Below, piece by piece: positions 51,901 to 64,000 of a stretch of 64,000 nucleotides of DNA (its first letter is position 1; each line of letters opens with the position of its first letter). Location: assembly GCA_964057225.1 (NCBI GenBank), contig OZ059895.1, forward strand, positions 11,408,001-11,472,000. The letters run 5' to 3'. The notes beneath the pieces were generated by a model. The model had not been told where the DNA came from and searched no databases. It saw nothing but the letters and a program-made list of their open reading frames with translations. The DNA is from Auanema rhodensis. Its lineage: Eukaryota > Nematoda > Chromadorea > Rhabditida > Rhabditidae. A program made the position numbers and the translations under genes.

Positions 51901-54900
51901 GCAGTTTTACTTAGATAGCTCAACCCAAGGCAGCAAATTATCTTCAATCTTTTTTCTATCTTACAGTTATAAACCAGTAGTGAATGAACCATCATCTTAC
52001 CCGTACCGTTTCTATCTATTTCCTATCGAAAGCAACTTTGTTCAAAAACTATACAACTGTGAAACCTTTTTTAATTTCTTGTATTTGGAGCTCATAAGCT
52101 TTGATATCATTGAGGAATCCAGATAGAACGTGGAAAATTACGTAACTAACATGAAATTGGAAGAAACTATAACGAGGATAAGTATGTGAAACATTGAATA
52201 TCAGATATTTTCGCTTAGGACCATACCACGTTGAAAGTACGCCATGCCGCTGATTTTCAATTTTAACTCTTTTGTAACAAATGTTTTCAATTTTTAAGCA
52301 GTTTTACTTAGATAGCTCAAACCTAGGCAGCAAATTATCTTCAATATTATTTCTATCTTACAGTTATAAACCAATAGTTAATGAACCATCATCTTACCCT
52401 TACCGTTTCTATCTATTTCCTATCGAAACCAACTCTGTTCAAAAACTATACAACTGTGAAACCTTTTTTAATTTCTTGTATTTGGAGCTCATAAGATTTG
52501 ATATCATTGAGGGATCCAGATAGAACGTGGGAAATTACGTAACTAACATGAAATTGGGAAAAAATTATAACGAGGATAAGTATGTAAATCATTGAATATC
52601 AGATATTTTCGCTTACGACCATACCACGTTAAAAGTACGCCATGCCGCTGATTTTCAATTTTAACTCTTCTGTAACAAATGTTTTCAATTTTCAAGCAGT
52701 TTTACTTAGATAGCTCAACCCAAGGCAGCAATTTATCTTCAATATTATTTCTATCTTACAGTTATAAACCAATAGTTAATGAACCATCATCTTACCTTTA
52801 CTGTTTCTATCTATTTCCTATCGAAACCAACTTTGTTCAAAAACTATACAACTGTGAAACCTTTTTTAATTTCTTGTATTTGGAGCTCATAAGATTTGAT
52901 ATCATTGAGGGATCCAGATAGAACGTGGAAAATTACATAACTACCATGAAATTGGGAAAAAATTGTAACGAGGATAAGTATGTAAATCATTGAATATCAG
53001 ATATTTTCGCTTACGACCATACCACGTTAAAAGTACGCCATGCCGCTGATTTTCAATTTTAACTCTTCTGTAACGAATGTTTTCAATTTTCAAGCAGTTT
53101 TACTTAGAAAGCTCAACCCAAGGCAGCAAATTATCTTCAATATTATTTCTATCTTACAGTTATAAACCAGTAGTGAATGAACCATCATCTTACCTTCACT
53201 GTTTCTATCAATTTCGTATCAAAAGAAACATTGTTTAAACACTATACAACTGTGAAACCTTTTTTAATTTCTTGTATTTGAAGCTCATAAGATTTGATAT
53301 CATTGAGGGATCCAGATAGAACGTGGAAAATTACATAACTACCATGAAATTGGGAAAAAATTGTAACGAGGATAAGTATGTAAATCATTGAATATCAGAT
53401 ATTTTTGCTTAGGAGCATACCACGTTGAAAGTACGCCATGCCGCTGATTTTCAATTTTAACTCTTTTGTAACAAATGTTTTCAATTTTCAAGCAGTTTTA
53501 CTCAGATAGCTTAACCCAAGGCAGCAAATTATCTTCAATATTATTTCTATCTTACAGTTATAAACCAATAGTTAATGAACCATCATCTTACCTTTACTGT
53601 TTCTATCTATTTCCTATCGAAACCAACTTTGTTCAAAAACTATACAACTGTGAAACTTTTTTTAATTTCTTGTATTTGGAGCTCATAAGATTTGATATCA
53701 TTGAGGGATCCAGATAGAACGTGGAAAATTACATAACTACCATGAAATTGGGAAAAAATTGTAACGAGGATAAGTATGTAAATCATTGAATATCAGATAT
53801 TTTCGCTTAGGACCATACCACGTTGAAAGTACGCCATGCCGCTGATTTTCAATTTTAACTCTTTTGTAACAAATGTTTTCATTTTTCAAGCAGTTTTACT
53901 CAGATAGCTTAACCCAAGGCAGCAAATTATCTTCAATATTATTTCTATCTTACAGTTATAAACCAATAGTTAATGAACCATCATCTTACCTTTACTGTTT
54001 CTATCTATTTCCTATCGAAACCAACTTTGTTCAAAAACTATACAACTGTGAAACCTTTTTTAATTTATTGTATTTGGAGCTCATAAGATTTGATATCATT
54101 GAGGGATCCAGATAGAACGTGGAAAATTACATAACTACCATGAAATTGGGAAAAAATTATAACGAGGATAAGTATGTAAATCATTGAATATCAGATATTT
54201 TCGCTTACGACCATACCACGTTGAAAGTACGCCATGCCGCTGATTATCAATTTTAACTCTTCTGTAACAAATGTTTTCAATTTTCAAGCAGTTTTACTTA
54301 GATAGCTCAACCCAAGGCAGCAATTTATCTTCAATATTATTTCTATCTTACAGTTATAAACCAATAGTTTATGAATCATCATCTTACCCTTACCGTTTCT
54401 ATCTATTTCCTATTGAAACCAACTTTGTTCAAAAACTATACAACTGTGAAACCTTTTTTAATTTATTGTATTTGGAGCTCATAAGATTTGATATCATTGA
54501 GGGATCCAGATAGAACGTGGAAAATTACATAACTACCATGAAATTGAGAAAAAATTGTAACGAGGATAAGTATGTAAATCATTGAATATCAGATATTTTC
54601 GCTTAGGACCATACCACGTTGAAAGTACGCCATGCCGCTGATTTTCAATTTTAACTCTTTTGTAACAAATGTTTTCAATTTTTAAGCAGTTTTACTTAGA
54701 TAGCTCAACCCAAGGCAGCAATTTATCTTCAATATTATTTCTATCTTACAGTTATAAACCAATAGTTAATGAATCATCATCTTACCCTTACCGTTTCTAT
54801 CTATTTCCTATCGAAACCAACTTTGTTCAAAAACTATACAACTGTGAAACCTTTTTTAATTTCTTGTATTTGGAGCTCATAAGATTTGATATCATTGAGG

Positions 54901-55998
54901 GATCCAGATAGAACGTGGAAAATTACATAACTACCATGAAATTGGGAAAAAATTATAACGAGGATAAGTATGTAAATCATTGAATATCAGATATTTTCGC
55001 TTACGACCATACCACGTTGAAAGTACGCCATGCCGCTGATTTTCAATTTTAACTCTTCTGTAACGAATGTTTTCAATTTTCAAGCAGTTTTACTTAGAAA
55101 GCTTAACCCAAGGCAGCAAATTATCTTCAATATTATTTCTATCTTACAGTTATAAACCAGTAGTGAATGAACCATCATCTTACCCGTACCGTTTCTATCT
55201 ATTTCCTATCGAAAGCAACTTTGTTCAAAAACTATACAACTGTGAAACATTTTTTAATTTCTTGTATTTGAAGCTCATAAGCTTTGATATCATTGAGGAA
55301 TCCAGATAGAACGTGGAAAATTACGTAACTTACATAAAATTGGAAGAAACTATAACGAGGATAAGTATGTGAAACATTGAATATCAGATATTTTCGCTTA
55401 CGACCATACCACGTTAAAAGTACGCCATGCCGCTGATTTTCAATTTTAACTCTTCTGTAACAAATGTTTTCAATTTTTAAGCAGTTTTACTCAGATAGCT
55501 CAACCCAAGGCAGCAATTTATCTTCAATATTATTTCTATCTTACAGTTATAAACCAATAGTTAATGAATCATCATCTTGCCCTTACCGTTTCTATCTATT
55601 TCCTATCGAAACCAACTTTGTTCAAAAACTATACAACTGTGAAACCTTTTTTAATTTCTTGTATTTGGAGCTCATAAGATTTGATATCATTATGGGATCC
55701 AGATAGAACGTGGAAAATTACATAACTACCATGAAATTGGGAAAAAATTGTAACGAGGATAAGTATGTAAATCATTGAATATCAGATATTTTCGCTTACG
55801 ACCATACCACGTTAAAAGTACGCCATGCCGCTGATTTTCAATTTTAACTCTTCTGTAACGAATGTTTTCAATTTTCAAGCAGTTTTACTTAGAAAGCTCA
55901 ACCCAAGGCAGCAAATTATCTTCAATATTATTTCTATCTTACAGTTATAAACCAGTAGTGAATGAACCATCATCTTACCCTTACCGTTTCTATCTATT
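45975..55998 (+). repeat. Right-block sub-block of heterogeneous monomers
   Basis: Class H ('cataagctttgatatc' with 'gaggaatcc', gaining HindIII and losing BamHI) occurs at anchors 47909, 48704, 50691, 51089, 51884 and 55067. H at 50691 has one extra T plus a TAA ('ctgttaaacc'), breaking its frame. Class I ('ttagaaagct') occurs at 47111, 49498, 53077 and 55862, with a variant at 55067. B-like tails ('aaaagaaacattgtttaaac') occur at 48307 and 53077. C-like copies lie at 53475 and 53873, and 'gtttatgaatcatc' copies at 49101, 50293 and 54271. The 47509-to-47909 step is 400 bp because of a nine-A run near 47789. Order is less regular than further right. Confidence 0.82.
46740..46760. other. Intra-array deletion junction (about 282 bp missing)
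   Basis: The monomer anchored at 46597 reads to 'tatcgaaaccaa' (46748), then jumps back to 'tcaacccaaggcag', a position normally 36 bp after an anchor. The implied anchor is 46713, only 116 bp after the previous one. This fuses the open frame into a 70-codon chimera, 46597-46809. Short 'caa' similarity is all I see at the break. Confidence 0.9.
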
Positions 55999-57841
55999 TC
56001 CTATCGAAACCAACTTTGTTCAAAAACTATACAACTGTGAAACCTTTTTTAATTTCTTGTATTTGGAGCTCATAAGATTTGATATCATTGAGGGATCCAG
56101 ATAGAACGTGGAAAATTACATAACTACCATGAAATTGGGAAAAAATTATAACGAGGATAAGTATGTAAATCATTGAATATCAGATATTTTCGCTTACGAC
56201 CATACCACGTTGAAAGTACGCCATGCCGCTGATTTTCAATTTTAACTCTTCTGTAACGAATGTTTTCAATTTTCAAGCAGTTTTACTTAGAAAGCTTAAC
56301 CCAAGGCAGCAAATTATCTTCAATATTATTTCTATCTTACAGTTATAAACAAATAGTTAATGAACCATCATCTTACCTTTACTGTTTCTATCTATTTCCT
56401 ATCGAAAGCAACTTTGTTCAAACACTATACAACTGTGAAACCTTTTTTAATTTCTTGTATTTGGAGCTCATAAGATTTGATATCATTGAGGGATCCAGAT
56501 AGAACGTGGAAAATTACATAACTACCATGAAATTGGGAAAAAATTGTAACGAGGATAAGTATGTAAATCATTGAATATCAGATATTTTCGCTTACGACCA
56601 TACCACGTTGAAAGTACGCCATGCCGCTGATTTTCAATTTTAACTCTTCTGTAACAAATGTTTTCAATTTTCAAGCAGTTTTACTTAGATAGCTCAACCC
56701 AAGGCAGCAATTTATCTTCAATATTATTTCTATCTTACAGTTATAAACCAATAGTTAATGAATCATCATCTTGCCCTTACCGTTTCTATCTCTTTCCTAT
56801 CGAAACCAACTTTGTTCAAAAACTATACAACTGTGAAACCTTTTTTAATTTCTTGTATTTGGAGCTCATAAGATTTGATATCATTGAAGGATCCAGATAG
56901 AACGTGGAAAATTACATAACTATCATGAAATTGAGAACAAATTGTAACGAGGATAAGTATGTAAATCATTGAATATCAGATATTTTCGCTTACGACCATA
57001 CCACGTTAAAAGTACGCCATGCCGCTGATTTTCAATTTTAACTCTTCTGTAACGAATGTTTTCAATTTTCAAGCAGTTTTACTTAGAAAGCTCAACCCAA
57101 GGCAGCAAATTATCTTCAATATTATTTCTATCTTACAGTTATAAACCAGTAGTGAATGAACCATCATCTTACCCTTACCGTTTCTATCTATTTCCTATCG
57201 AAACCAACTTTGTTCAAAAACTATACAACTGTGAAACCTTTTTTAATTTCTTGTATTTGGAGCTCATAAGATTTGATATCATTGAGGGATCCAGATAGAA
57301 CGTGGAAAATTACATAACTACCATGAAATTGGGAAAAAATTGTAACGAGGATAAGTATGTAAATCATTGAATATCAGATATTTTCGCTTAGGACCATACC
57401 ACGTTGAAAGTACGCCATGCCGCTGATTTTCAATTTTAACTCTTTTGTAACAAATGTTTTCAATTTTTAAGCAGTTTTACTTAGATAGCTCAACCCAAGG
57501 CAGCAAATTATCTTCAATATTATTTCTATCTTACAGTTATAAACCAGTAGTGAATGAACCATCATCTTACCCGTACCGTTTCTATCTATTTCCTATCGAA
57601 AGCAACTTTGTTCAAAAACTATACAACTGTGAAACATTTTTTAATTTCTTGTATTTGAAGCTCATAAGCTTTGATATCATTGAGGAATCCAGATAGAACG
57701 TGGAAAATTACGTAACTTACATAAAATTGGAAGAAACTATAACGAGGATAAGTATGTGAAACATTGAATATCAGATATTTTCGCTTAGGACCATACCACG
57801 TTGAAAGTACGCCATGCCGCTGATTTTCAATTTTAACTCTT
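55999..57841 (+). repeat. Segment M-J-I-H, repeated at 62158-64000 (offset 6159)
   Basis: Anchors M 56260, J 56658, I 57056, H 57454 match 62419, 62817, 63215, 63613, each 6159 bp on. Shared rare strings: 'ataaacaaatag' near 56346 and 62505, 'atcttgcccttacc', and 'tatcatgaaattgagaac' at 56921 and 63080. The left limit is set by T versus C at 55998/62157. The right limit is unknown because the second copy reaches the window end. I saw no differences in the parts compared. Confidence 0.88.
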
Positions 57842-59142
57842 TTGTAACAAATGTTTTCAATTTTTAAGCAGTTTTACTTAGATAGCTCAACCCAAGGCAG
57901 CAAATTATCTTCAATATTATTTCTATCTTACAGTTATAAACCAATAGTTAATGAATCATCATCTTGCCCTTACCGTTTCTATCTCTTTCCTATCGAAACC
58001 AACTTTGTTCAAAAACTATACAACTGTGAAACCTTTTTTAATTTCTTGTATTTGGAGCTCATAAGATTTGATATCATTGAAGGATCCAGATAGAACGTGG
58101 AAAATTACATAACTATCATGAAATTGAGAACAAATTGTAACGAGGATAAGTATGTAAATCATTGAATATCAGATATTTTCGCTTACGACCATACCACGTT
58201 AAAAGTACGCCATGCCGCTGATTTTCAATTTTAACTCTTCTGTAACGAATGTTTTCAATTTTCAAGCAGTTTTACTTAGAAAGCTCAACCCAAGGCAGCA
58301 AATTATCTTCAATATTATTTCTATCTTACAGTTATAAACCAGTAGTGAATGAACCATCATCTTACCCTTACCGTTTCTATCTATTTCCTATCGAAACCAA
58401 CTTTGTTCAAAAACTATACAACTGTGAAACCTTTTTTAATTTCTTGTATTTGGAGCTCATAAGATTTGATATCATTGAGGGATCCAGATAGAACGTGGAA
58501 AATTACATAACTACCATGAAATTGGGAAAAAATTGTAACGAGGATAAGTATGTAAATCATTGAATATCAGATATTTTCGCTTAGGACCATACCACGTTGA
58601 AAGTACGCCATGCCGCTGATTTTCAATTTTAACTCTTTTGTAACAAATGTTTTCAATTTTTAAGCAGTTTTACTTAGATAGCTCAACCCAAGGCAGCAAA
58701 TTATCTTCAATATTATTTCTATCTTACAGTTATAAACCAGTAGTGAATGAACCATCATCTTACCCGTACCGTTTCTATCTATTTCCTATCGAAAGCAACT
58801 TTGTTCAAAAACTATACAACTGTGAAACATTTTTTAATTTCTTGTATTTGAAGCTCATAAGCTTTGATATCATTGAGGAATCCAGATAGAACGTGGAAAA
58901 TTACGTAACTTACATAAAATTGGAAGAAACTATAACGAGGATAAGTATGTGAAACATTGAATATCAGATATTTTCGCTTAGGACCATACCACGTTGAAAG
59001 TACGCCATGCCGCTGATTTTCAATTTTAACTCTTTTGTAACAAATGTTTTCAATTTTTAAGCAGTTTTACTTAGATAGCTCAACCCAAGGCAGCAAATTA
59101 TCTTCAATATTATTTCTATCTTACAGTTATAAACCAATAGTG
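56720..59142 (+). repeat. Tandem 1193-bp trimer (J-I-H)
   Basis: J 56658, I 57056, H 57454 recur as J 57851, I 58249, H 58647 at 1193 bp. 'tatcatgaaattgagaac' sits at 56921 and 58114. The 5' part of J at 57851 differs from that at 56658 ('caaattatc' versus 'caatttatc'), so the exchange point lies inside the J monomer near 56720/57913. Confidence 0.85.
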
Positions 59143-61703
59143 AATGAACCATCATCTTACCCTTACCGTTTCTATCTATTTCCTATCGAAACCAACTTTG
59201 TTCAAAAACTATACAACTGTGAAACCTTTTTTAATTTCTTGTATTTGGAGCTCATAAGATTTGATATCATTGAGAGATCCAGATAGAACGTGGAAAATTA
59301 CGTAACTAACATGAAATTGGGAAAAAATTATAACGAGGATAAGTATGTAAATCATTGAATATCAGATATTTTCGCTTACGACCATACCACGTTAAAAGTA
59401 CGCCATGCCGCTGATTTTCAATTTTAACTCTTCTGTAACAAATGTTTTCAATTTTCAAGCAGTTTTACTTAGATAGCTCAACCCAAGGCAGCAATTTATC
59501 TTCAATATTATTTCTATCTTACAGTTATAAACCAATAGTTAATGAATCATCATCTTACCCTTACCGTTTCTATCTATTTCCTATCAAAACCAACTTTGTT
59601 CAAAAACTATACAACTGTGAAACCTTTTTTAATTTCTTGTATTTGGAGCTCATAAGATTTGATATCATTGAGGGATCCAGATAGAACGTGGAAAATTACG
59701 TAACTAACATGAAATTGGGAAAAAATTATAACGAGGATAAGTATGTAAATCATTGAATATCAGATATTTTCGCTTACGACCATACCACGTTAAAAGTACG
59801 CCATGCCGCTGATTTTCAATTTTAACTCTTCTGTAACAAATGTTTTCAATTTTCAAGCAGTTTTACTTAGAAAGCTCAACCCAAGGCAGCAAATTATCTT
59901 CAATATTATTTCTATCTTACAGTTATAAACCAGTAGTGAATGAACCATCATCTTACCCTTACCGTTTCTATCTATTTCCTATCGAAACCAACTTTGTTCA
60001 AAAACTATACAACTGTGAAACCTTTTTTAATTTCTTGTATTTGGAGCTCATAAGATTTGATATCATTGAGGGATCCAGATAGAACGTGGAAAATTACATA
60101 ACTACCATGAAATTGGGAAAAAATTGTAACGAGGATAAGTATGTAAATCATTGAATATCAGATATTTTCGCTTAGGACCATACCACGTTGAAAGTACGCC
60201 ATGCCGCTGATTTTCAATTTTAACTCTTTTGTAACAAATGTTTTCAATTTTTAAGCAGTTTTACTTAGATAGCTCAACCCAAGGCAGCAAATTATCTTCA
60301 ATATTATTTCTATCTTACAGTTATAAACCAGTAGTGAATGAACCATCATCTTACCCGTACCGTTTCTATCTATTTCCTATCGAAAGCAACTTTGTTCAAA
60401 AACTATACAACTGTGAAACATTTTTTAATTTCTTGTATTTGAAGCTCATAAGCTTTGATATCATTGAGGAATCCAGATAGAACGTGGAAAATTACGTAAC
60501 TTACATAAAATTGGAAGAAACTATAACGAGGATAAGTATGTGAAACATTGAATATCAGATATTTTCGCTTAGGACCATACCACGTTGAAAGTACGCCATG
60601 CCGCTGATTTTCAATTTTAACTCTTTTGTAACAAATGTTTTCAATTTTTAAGCAGTTTTACTTAGATAGCTCAACCCAAGGCAGCAAATTATCTTCAATA
60701 TTATTTCTATCTTACAGTTATAAACCAATAGTGAATGAACCATCATCTTACCCTTACCGTTTCTATCTATTTCCTATCGAAACCAACTTTGTTCAAAAAC
60801 TATACAACTGTGAAACCTTTTTTAATTTCTTGTATTTGGAGCTCATAAGATTTGATATCATTGAGAGATCCAGATAGAACGTGGAAAATTACGTAACTAA
60901 CATGAAATTGGGAAAAAATTATAACGAGGATAAGTATGTAAATCATTGAATATCAGATATTTTCGCTTACGACCATACCACGTTAAAAGTACGCCATGCC
61001 GCTGATTTTCAATTTTAACTCTTCTGTAACAAATGTTTTCAATTTTCAAGCAGTTTTACTTAGATAGCTCAACCCAAGGCAGCAATTTATCTTCAATATT
61101 ATTTCTATCTTACAGTTATAAACCAATAGTTAATGAATCATCATCTTACCCTTACCGTTTCTATCTATTTCCTATCAAAACCAACTTTGTTCAAAAACTA
61201 TACAACTGTGAAACCTTTTTTAATTTCTTGTATTTGGAGCTCATAAGATTTGATATCATTGAGGGATCCAGATAGAACGTGGAAAATTACGTAACTAACA
61301 TGAAATTGGGAAAAAATTATAACGAGGATAAGTATGTAAATCATTGAATATCAGATATTTTCGCTTACGACCATACCACGTTAAAAGTACGCCATGCCGC
61401 TGATTTTCAATTTTAACTCTTCTGTAACAAATGTTTTCAATTTTCAAGCAGTTTTACTTAGAAAGCTCAACCCAAGGCAGCAAATTATCTTCAATATTAT
61501 TTCTATCTTACAGTTATAAACCAGTAGTGAATGAACCATCATCTTACCCTTACCGTTTCTATCTATTTCCTATCGAAACCAACTTTGTTCAAAAACTATA
61601 CAACTGTGAAACCTTTTTTAATTTCTTGTATTTGGAGCTCATAAGATTTGATATCATTGAGGGATCCAGATAGAACGTGGAAAATTACATAACTACCATG
61701 AAA
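58249..61703 (+). repeat. Tandem 1591-bp tetramer (I-H-K-L), about 2.2 copies
   Basis: I 58249, H 58647, K 59044, L 59442 are followed by I 59840, H 60238, K 60635, L 61033 and a partial I 61431, all at 1591 bp. K is marked by 'ccaatagtgaatg' and 'gagagatccag' (BamHI lost, near 59273 and 60864), L by 'atgaatcatcatc' with 'cctatcaaaacc'. The repeat is cut by the deletion join at 61703. Confidence 0.88.
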
Positions 61704-61712
61704 CAGTTATAA
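61696..61712. other. Intra-array deletion junction (about 205 bp missing)
   Basis: The sequence reads 'aactaccatgaaa' to 61703 and then 'cagttataaaccag', which normally lies 80 bp after an anchor. The implied anchor is 61624, only 193 bp after 61431, so about 205 bp is missing. The join ends the 1591-bp tetramer HOR and is followed by a monomer with a B-like tail. Confidence 0.9.
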
Positions 61713-62157
61713 ACCAGTAGTGAATGAACCATCATCTTACCCTTACCGTTTCTATCTATTTCCTATCAAAAGAAACATTGTTTAAACACTATACAACTGT
61801 GAAACCTTTTTTAATTTCTTGTATTTGGAGATCATAAGATTTGATATCATTGAGGGATCCAGATAGAACGTGGAAAATTACGTAACTAACATGAAATTGG
61901 AAAAAATTATAACGAGGATAAGTATGTAAATCATTGAATATCAGATATTTTCGCTTAGGACCATACCACGTTAAAAGTACGGCATGCGGCTGATTTTCAA
62001 TTTTAACTCTTCTGTAACAAATGTTTTCAATTTTCAAGCAGTTTTACTTAGATAGCTCAACCCAAGGCAGCAATTTATCTTCAATATTTTTTCTATCTTA
62101 CAGTTATAAACCAATAGTTAATAAACCATCATCTTACCCTTACCGTTTCTATCTATC

Positions 62158-64000
62158 TCCTATCGAAACCAACTTTGTTCAAAAACTATACAACTGTGAA
62201 ACCTTTTTTAATTTCTTGTATTTGGAGCTCATAAGATTTGATATCATTGAGGGATCCAGATAGAACGTGGAAAATTACATAACTACCATGAAATTGGGAA
62301 AAAATTATAACGAGGATAAGTATGTAAATCATTGAATATCAGATATTTTCGCTTACGACCATACCACGTTGAAAGTACGCCATGCCGCTGATTTTCAATT
62401 TTAACTCTTCTGTAACGAATGTTTTCAATTTTCAAGCAGTTTTACTTAGAAAGCTTAACCCAAGGCAGCAAATTATCTTCAATATTATTTCTATCTTACA
62501 GTTATAAACAAATAGTTAATGAACCATCATCTTACCTTTACTGTTTCTATCTATTTCCTATCGAAAGCAACTTTGTTCAAACACTATACAACTGTGAAAC
62601 CTTTTTTAATTTCTTGTATTTGGAGCTCATAAGATTTGATATCATTGAGGGATCCAGATAGAACGTGGAAAATTACATAACTACCATGAAATTGGGAAAA
62701 AATTGTAACGAGGATAAGTATGTAAATCATTGAATATCAGATATTTTCGCTTACGACCATACCACGTTGAAAGTACGCCATGCCGCTGATTTTCAATTTT
62801 AACTCTTCTGTAACAAATGTTTTCAATTTTCAAGCAGTTTTACTTAGATAGCTCAACCCAAGGCAGCAATTTATCTTCAATATTATTTCTATCTTACAGT
62901 TATAAACCAATAGTTAATGAATCATCATCTTGCCCTTACCGTTTCTATCTCTTTCCTATCGAAACCAACTTTGTTCAAAAACTATACAACTGTGAAACCT
63001 TTTTTAATTTCTTGTATTTGGAGCTCATAAGATTTGATATCATTGAAGGATCCAGATAGAACGTGGAAAATTACATAACTATCATGAAATTGAGAACAAA
63101 TTGTAACGAGGATAAGTATGTAAATCATTGAATATCAGATATTTTCGCTTACGACCATACCACGTTAAAAGTACGCCATGCCGCTGATTTTCAATTTTAA
63201 CTCTTCTGTAACGAATGTTTTCAATTTTCAAGCAGTTTTACTTAGAAAGCTCAACCCAAGGCAGCAAATTATCTTCAATATTATTTCTATCTTACAGTTA
63301 TAAACCAGTAGTGAATGAACCATCATCTTACCCTTACCGTTTCTATCTATTTCCTATCGAAACCAACTTTGTTCAAAAACTATACAACTGTGAAACCTTT
63401 TTTAATTTCTTGTATTTGGAGCTCATAAGATTTGATATCATTGAGGGATCCAGATAGAACGTGGAAAATTACATAACTACCATGAAATTGGGAAAAAATT
63501 GTAACGAGGATAAGTATGTAAATCATTGAATATCAGATATTTTCGCTTAGGACCATACCACGTTGAAAGTACGCCATGCCGCTGATTTTCAATTTTAACT
63601 CTTTTGTAACAAATGTTTTCAATTTTTAAGCAGTTTTACTTAGATAGCTCAACCCAAGGCAGCAAATTATCTTCAATATTATTTCTATCTTACAGTTATA
63701 AACCAGTAGTGAATGAACCATCATCTTACCCGTACCGTTTCTATCTATTTCCTATCGAAAGCAACTTTGTTCAAAAACTATACAACTGTGAAACATTTTT
63801 TAATTTCTTGTATTTGAAGCTCATAAGCTTTGATATCATTGAGGAATCCAGATAGAACGTGGAAAATTACGTAACTTACATAAAATTGGAAGAAACTATA
63901 ACGAGGATAAGTATGTGAAACATTGAATATCAGATATTTTCGCTTAGGACCATACCACGTTGAAAGTACGCCATGCCGCTGATTTTCAATTTTAACTCTT
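62158..64000 (+). repeat. Second copy of the M-J-I-H segment, cut by the window end
   Basis: Counterpart of 55999-57841. It continues to the last base without visible divergence, so the true duplication is at least 1843 bp and its right end lies outside the window. The monomer immediately before it (anchor 62021, 'atattttttctatc', 'aataaacc', 'tatctcctatcg') differs from the one before copy 1 (55862), which fixes the left boundary. Confidence 0.87.

Larger units (their letters stand above)
45970..64000 (+). repeat. Satellite array, right block, plus orientation, distinct variant family
   Basis: About 46 monomers back in plus orientation, anchors 46199, 46597, 47111, 47509, 47909, 48307, 48704 and on to 63613. 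This block carries variants rare or absent to the left: 'aactaccatgaaattg', 'attgtaacgagg', 'cgcttacgacc', 'cgttaaaagtacg', 'ccagtagtgaatg', 'cttacccgtacc' and 'tcttctgtaacgaatg'. The perfect hairpin of classes E and F ('cttacaac...gttgtaag') was not seen here. It therefore represents a separately homogenised subfamily. The array runs off the window end in mid-monomer. Confidence 0.97.

Noticed and set aside
1-64000. CRISPR-like array (regular repeats with spacers)
   Set aside because: The whole 398-bp unit is repeated; there are no short repeats separated by unique spacers and no cas genes.

Overview
The whole 64 kb window is one eukaryotic satellite-DNA array. I see no protein-coding gene, RNA gene, transposon, CRISPR array or unique-sequence island that I can support. 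The repeat unit is an AT-rich monomer of 396-398 bp, about 160 copies end to end. Most copies carry one BamHI site (GGATCC), one EcoRV site (GATATC) and one SacI site (GAGCTC). Tandem satellite of this kind, in graded variants and higher-order repeats (HORs), points to centromeric, pericentromeric or other heterochromatin. The sequence alone does not name the species, and I do not recognise the family. An invertebrate with an AT-rich genome is a guess.

Anchor used throughout: the A of the ATG in 'aaATGttt', which occurs once per monomer. Variant classes in the left and middle blocks: A = 'cttaaccctaggcag', preceded by 'gtattaaatg'; B = 1-bp-shorter 'atgtttgaatt' with 'aaaagaaacattgtttaaac'; C = 'ctcagatagcttaacccaagg' type with 'cctatcgaaacc' and 'ttgaagctc'; D = 'gcaatttatc', preceded by 'tgtcaatcattg'; E = 'gcaattcatc' with 'catatcgaaacc'; F = as E but 'catatcaaaacc'; G = 'actatttc' and usually 'ctgagaagcc'.

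Layout. (1) 1-31743: plus-oriented block, classes A-G in recurring but ragged order (G-A-B-C-D-E-F with steps skipped or repeated), with several very recent multi-monomer duplications. (2) About 31744-45960: the same family in the opposite orientation. The left edge is a tail-to-tail junction at a duplicated palindrome. Part of this block mirrors 27.2-30.7 kb of the left block, so the region around 31.7 kb is a large imperfect inverted duplication. (3) About 45970-64000: plus orientation again, but a distinct variant set ('taccatgaaattg', 'attgtaacgagg', 'cttacgacc', 'ccagtagtgaatg', 'aagctttgatatc'), organised in 3- and 4-monomer HORs.

Three internal joins (30045, 46749, 61703) delete parts of monomers. 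An 80-codon plus-sense ORF and an 82-codon antisense ORF recur in many monomers. Shared stop codons, frameshifts and abundant amino-acid changes argue that both are chance ORFs carried along by homogenisation. There is no gene system here. The interesting content is array architecture: inversion junctions, nested HORs, a class-specific hairpin and co-varying sites.
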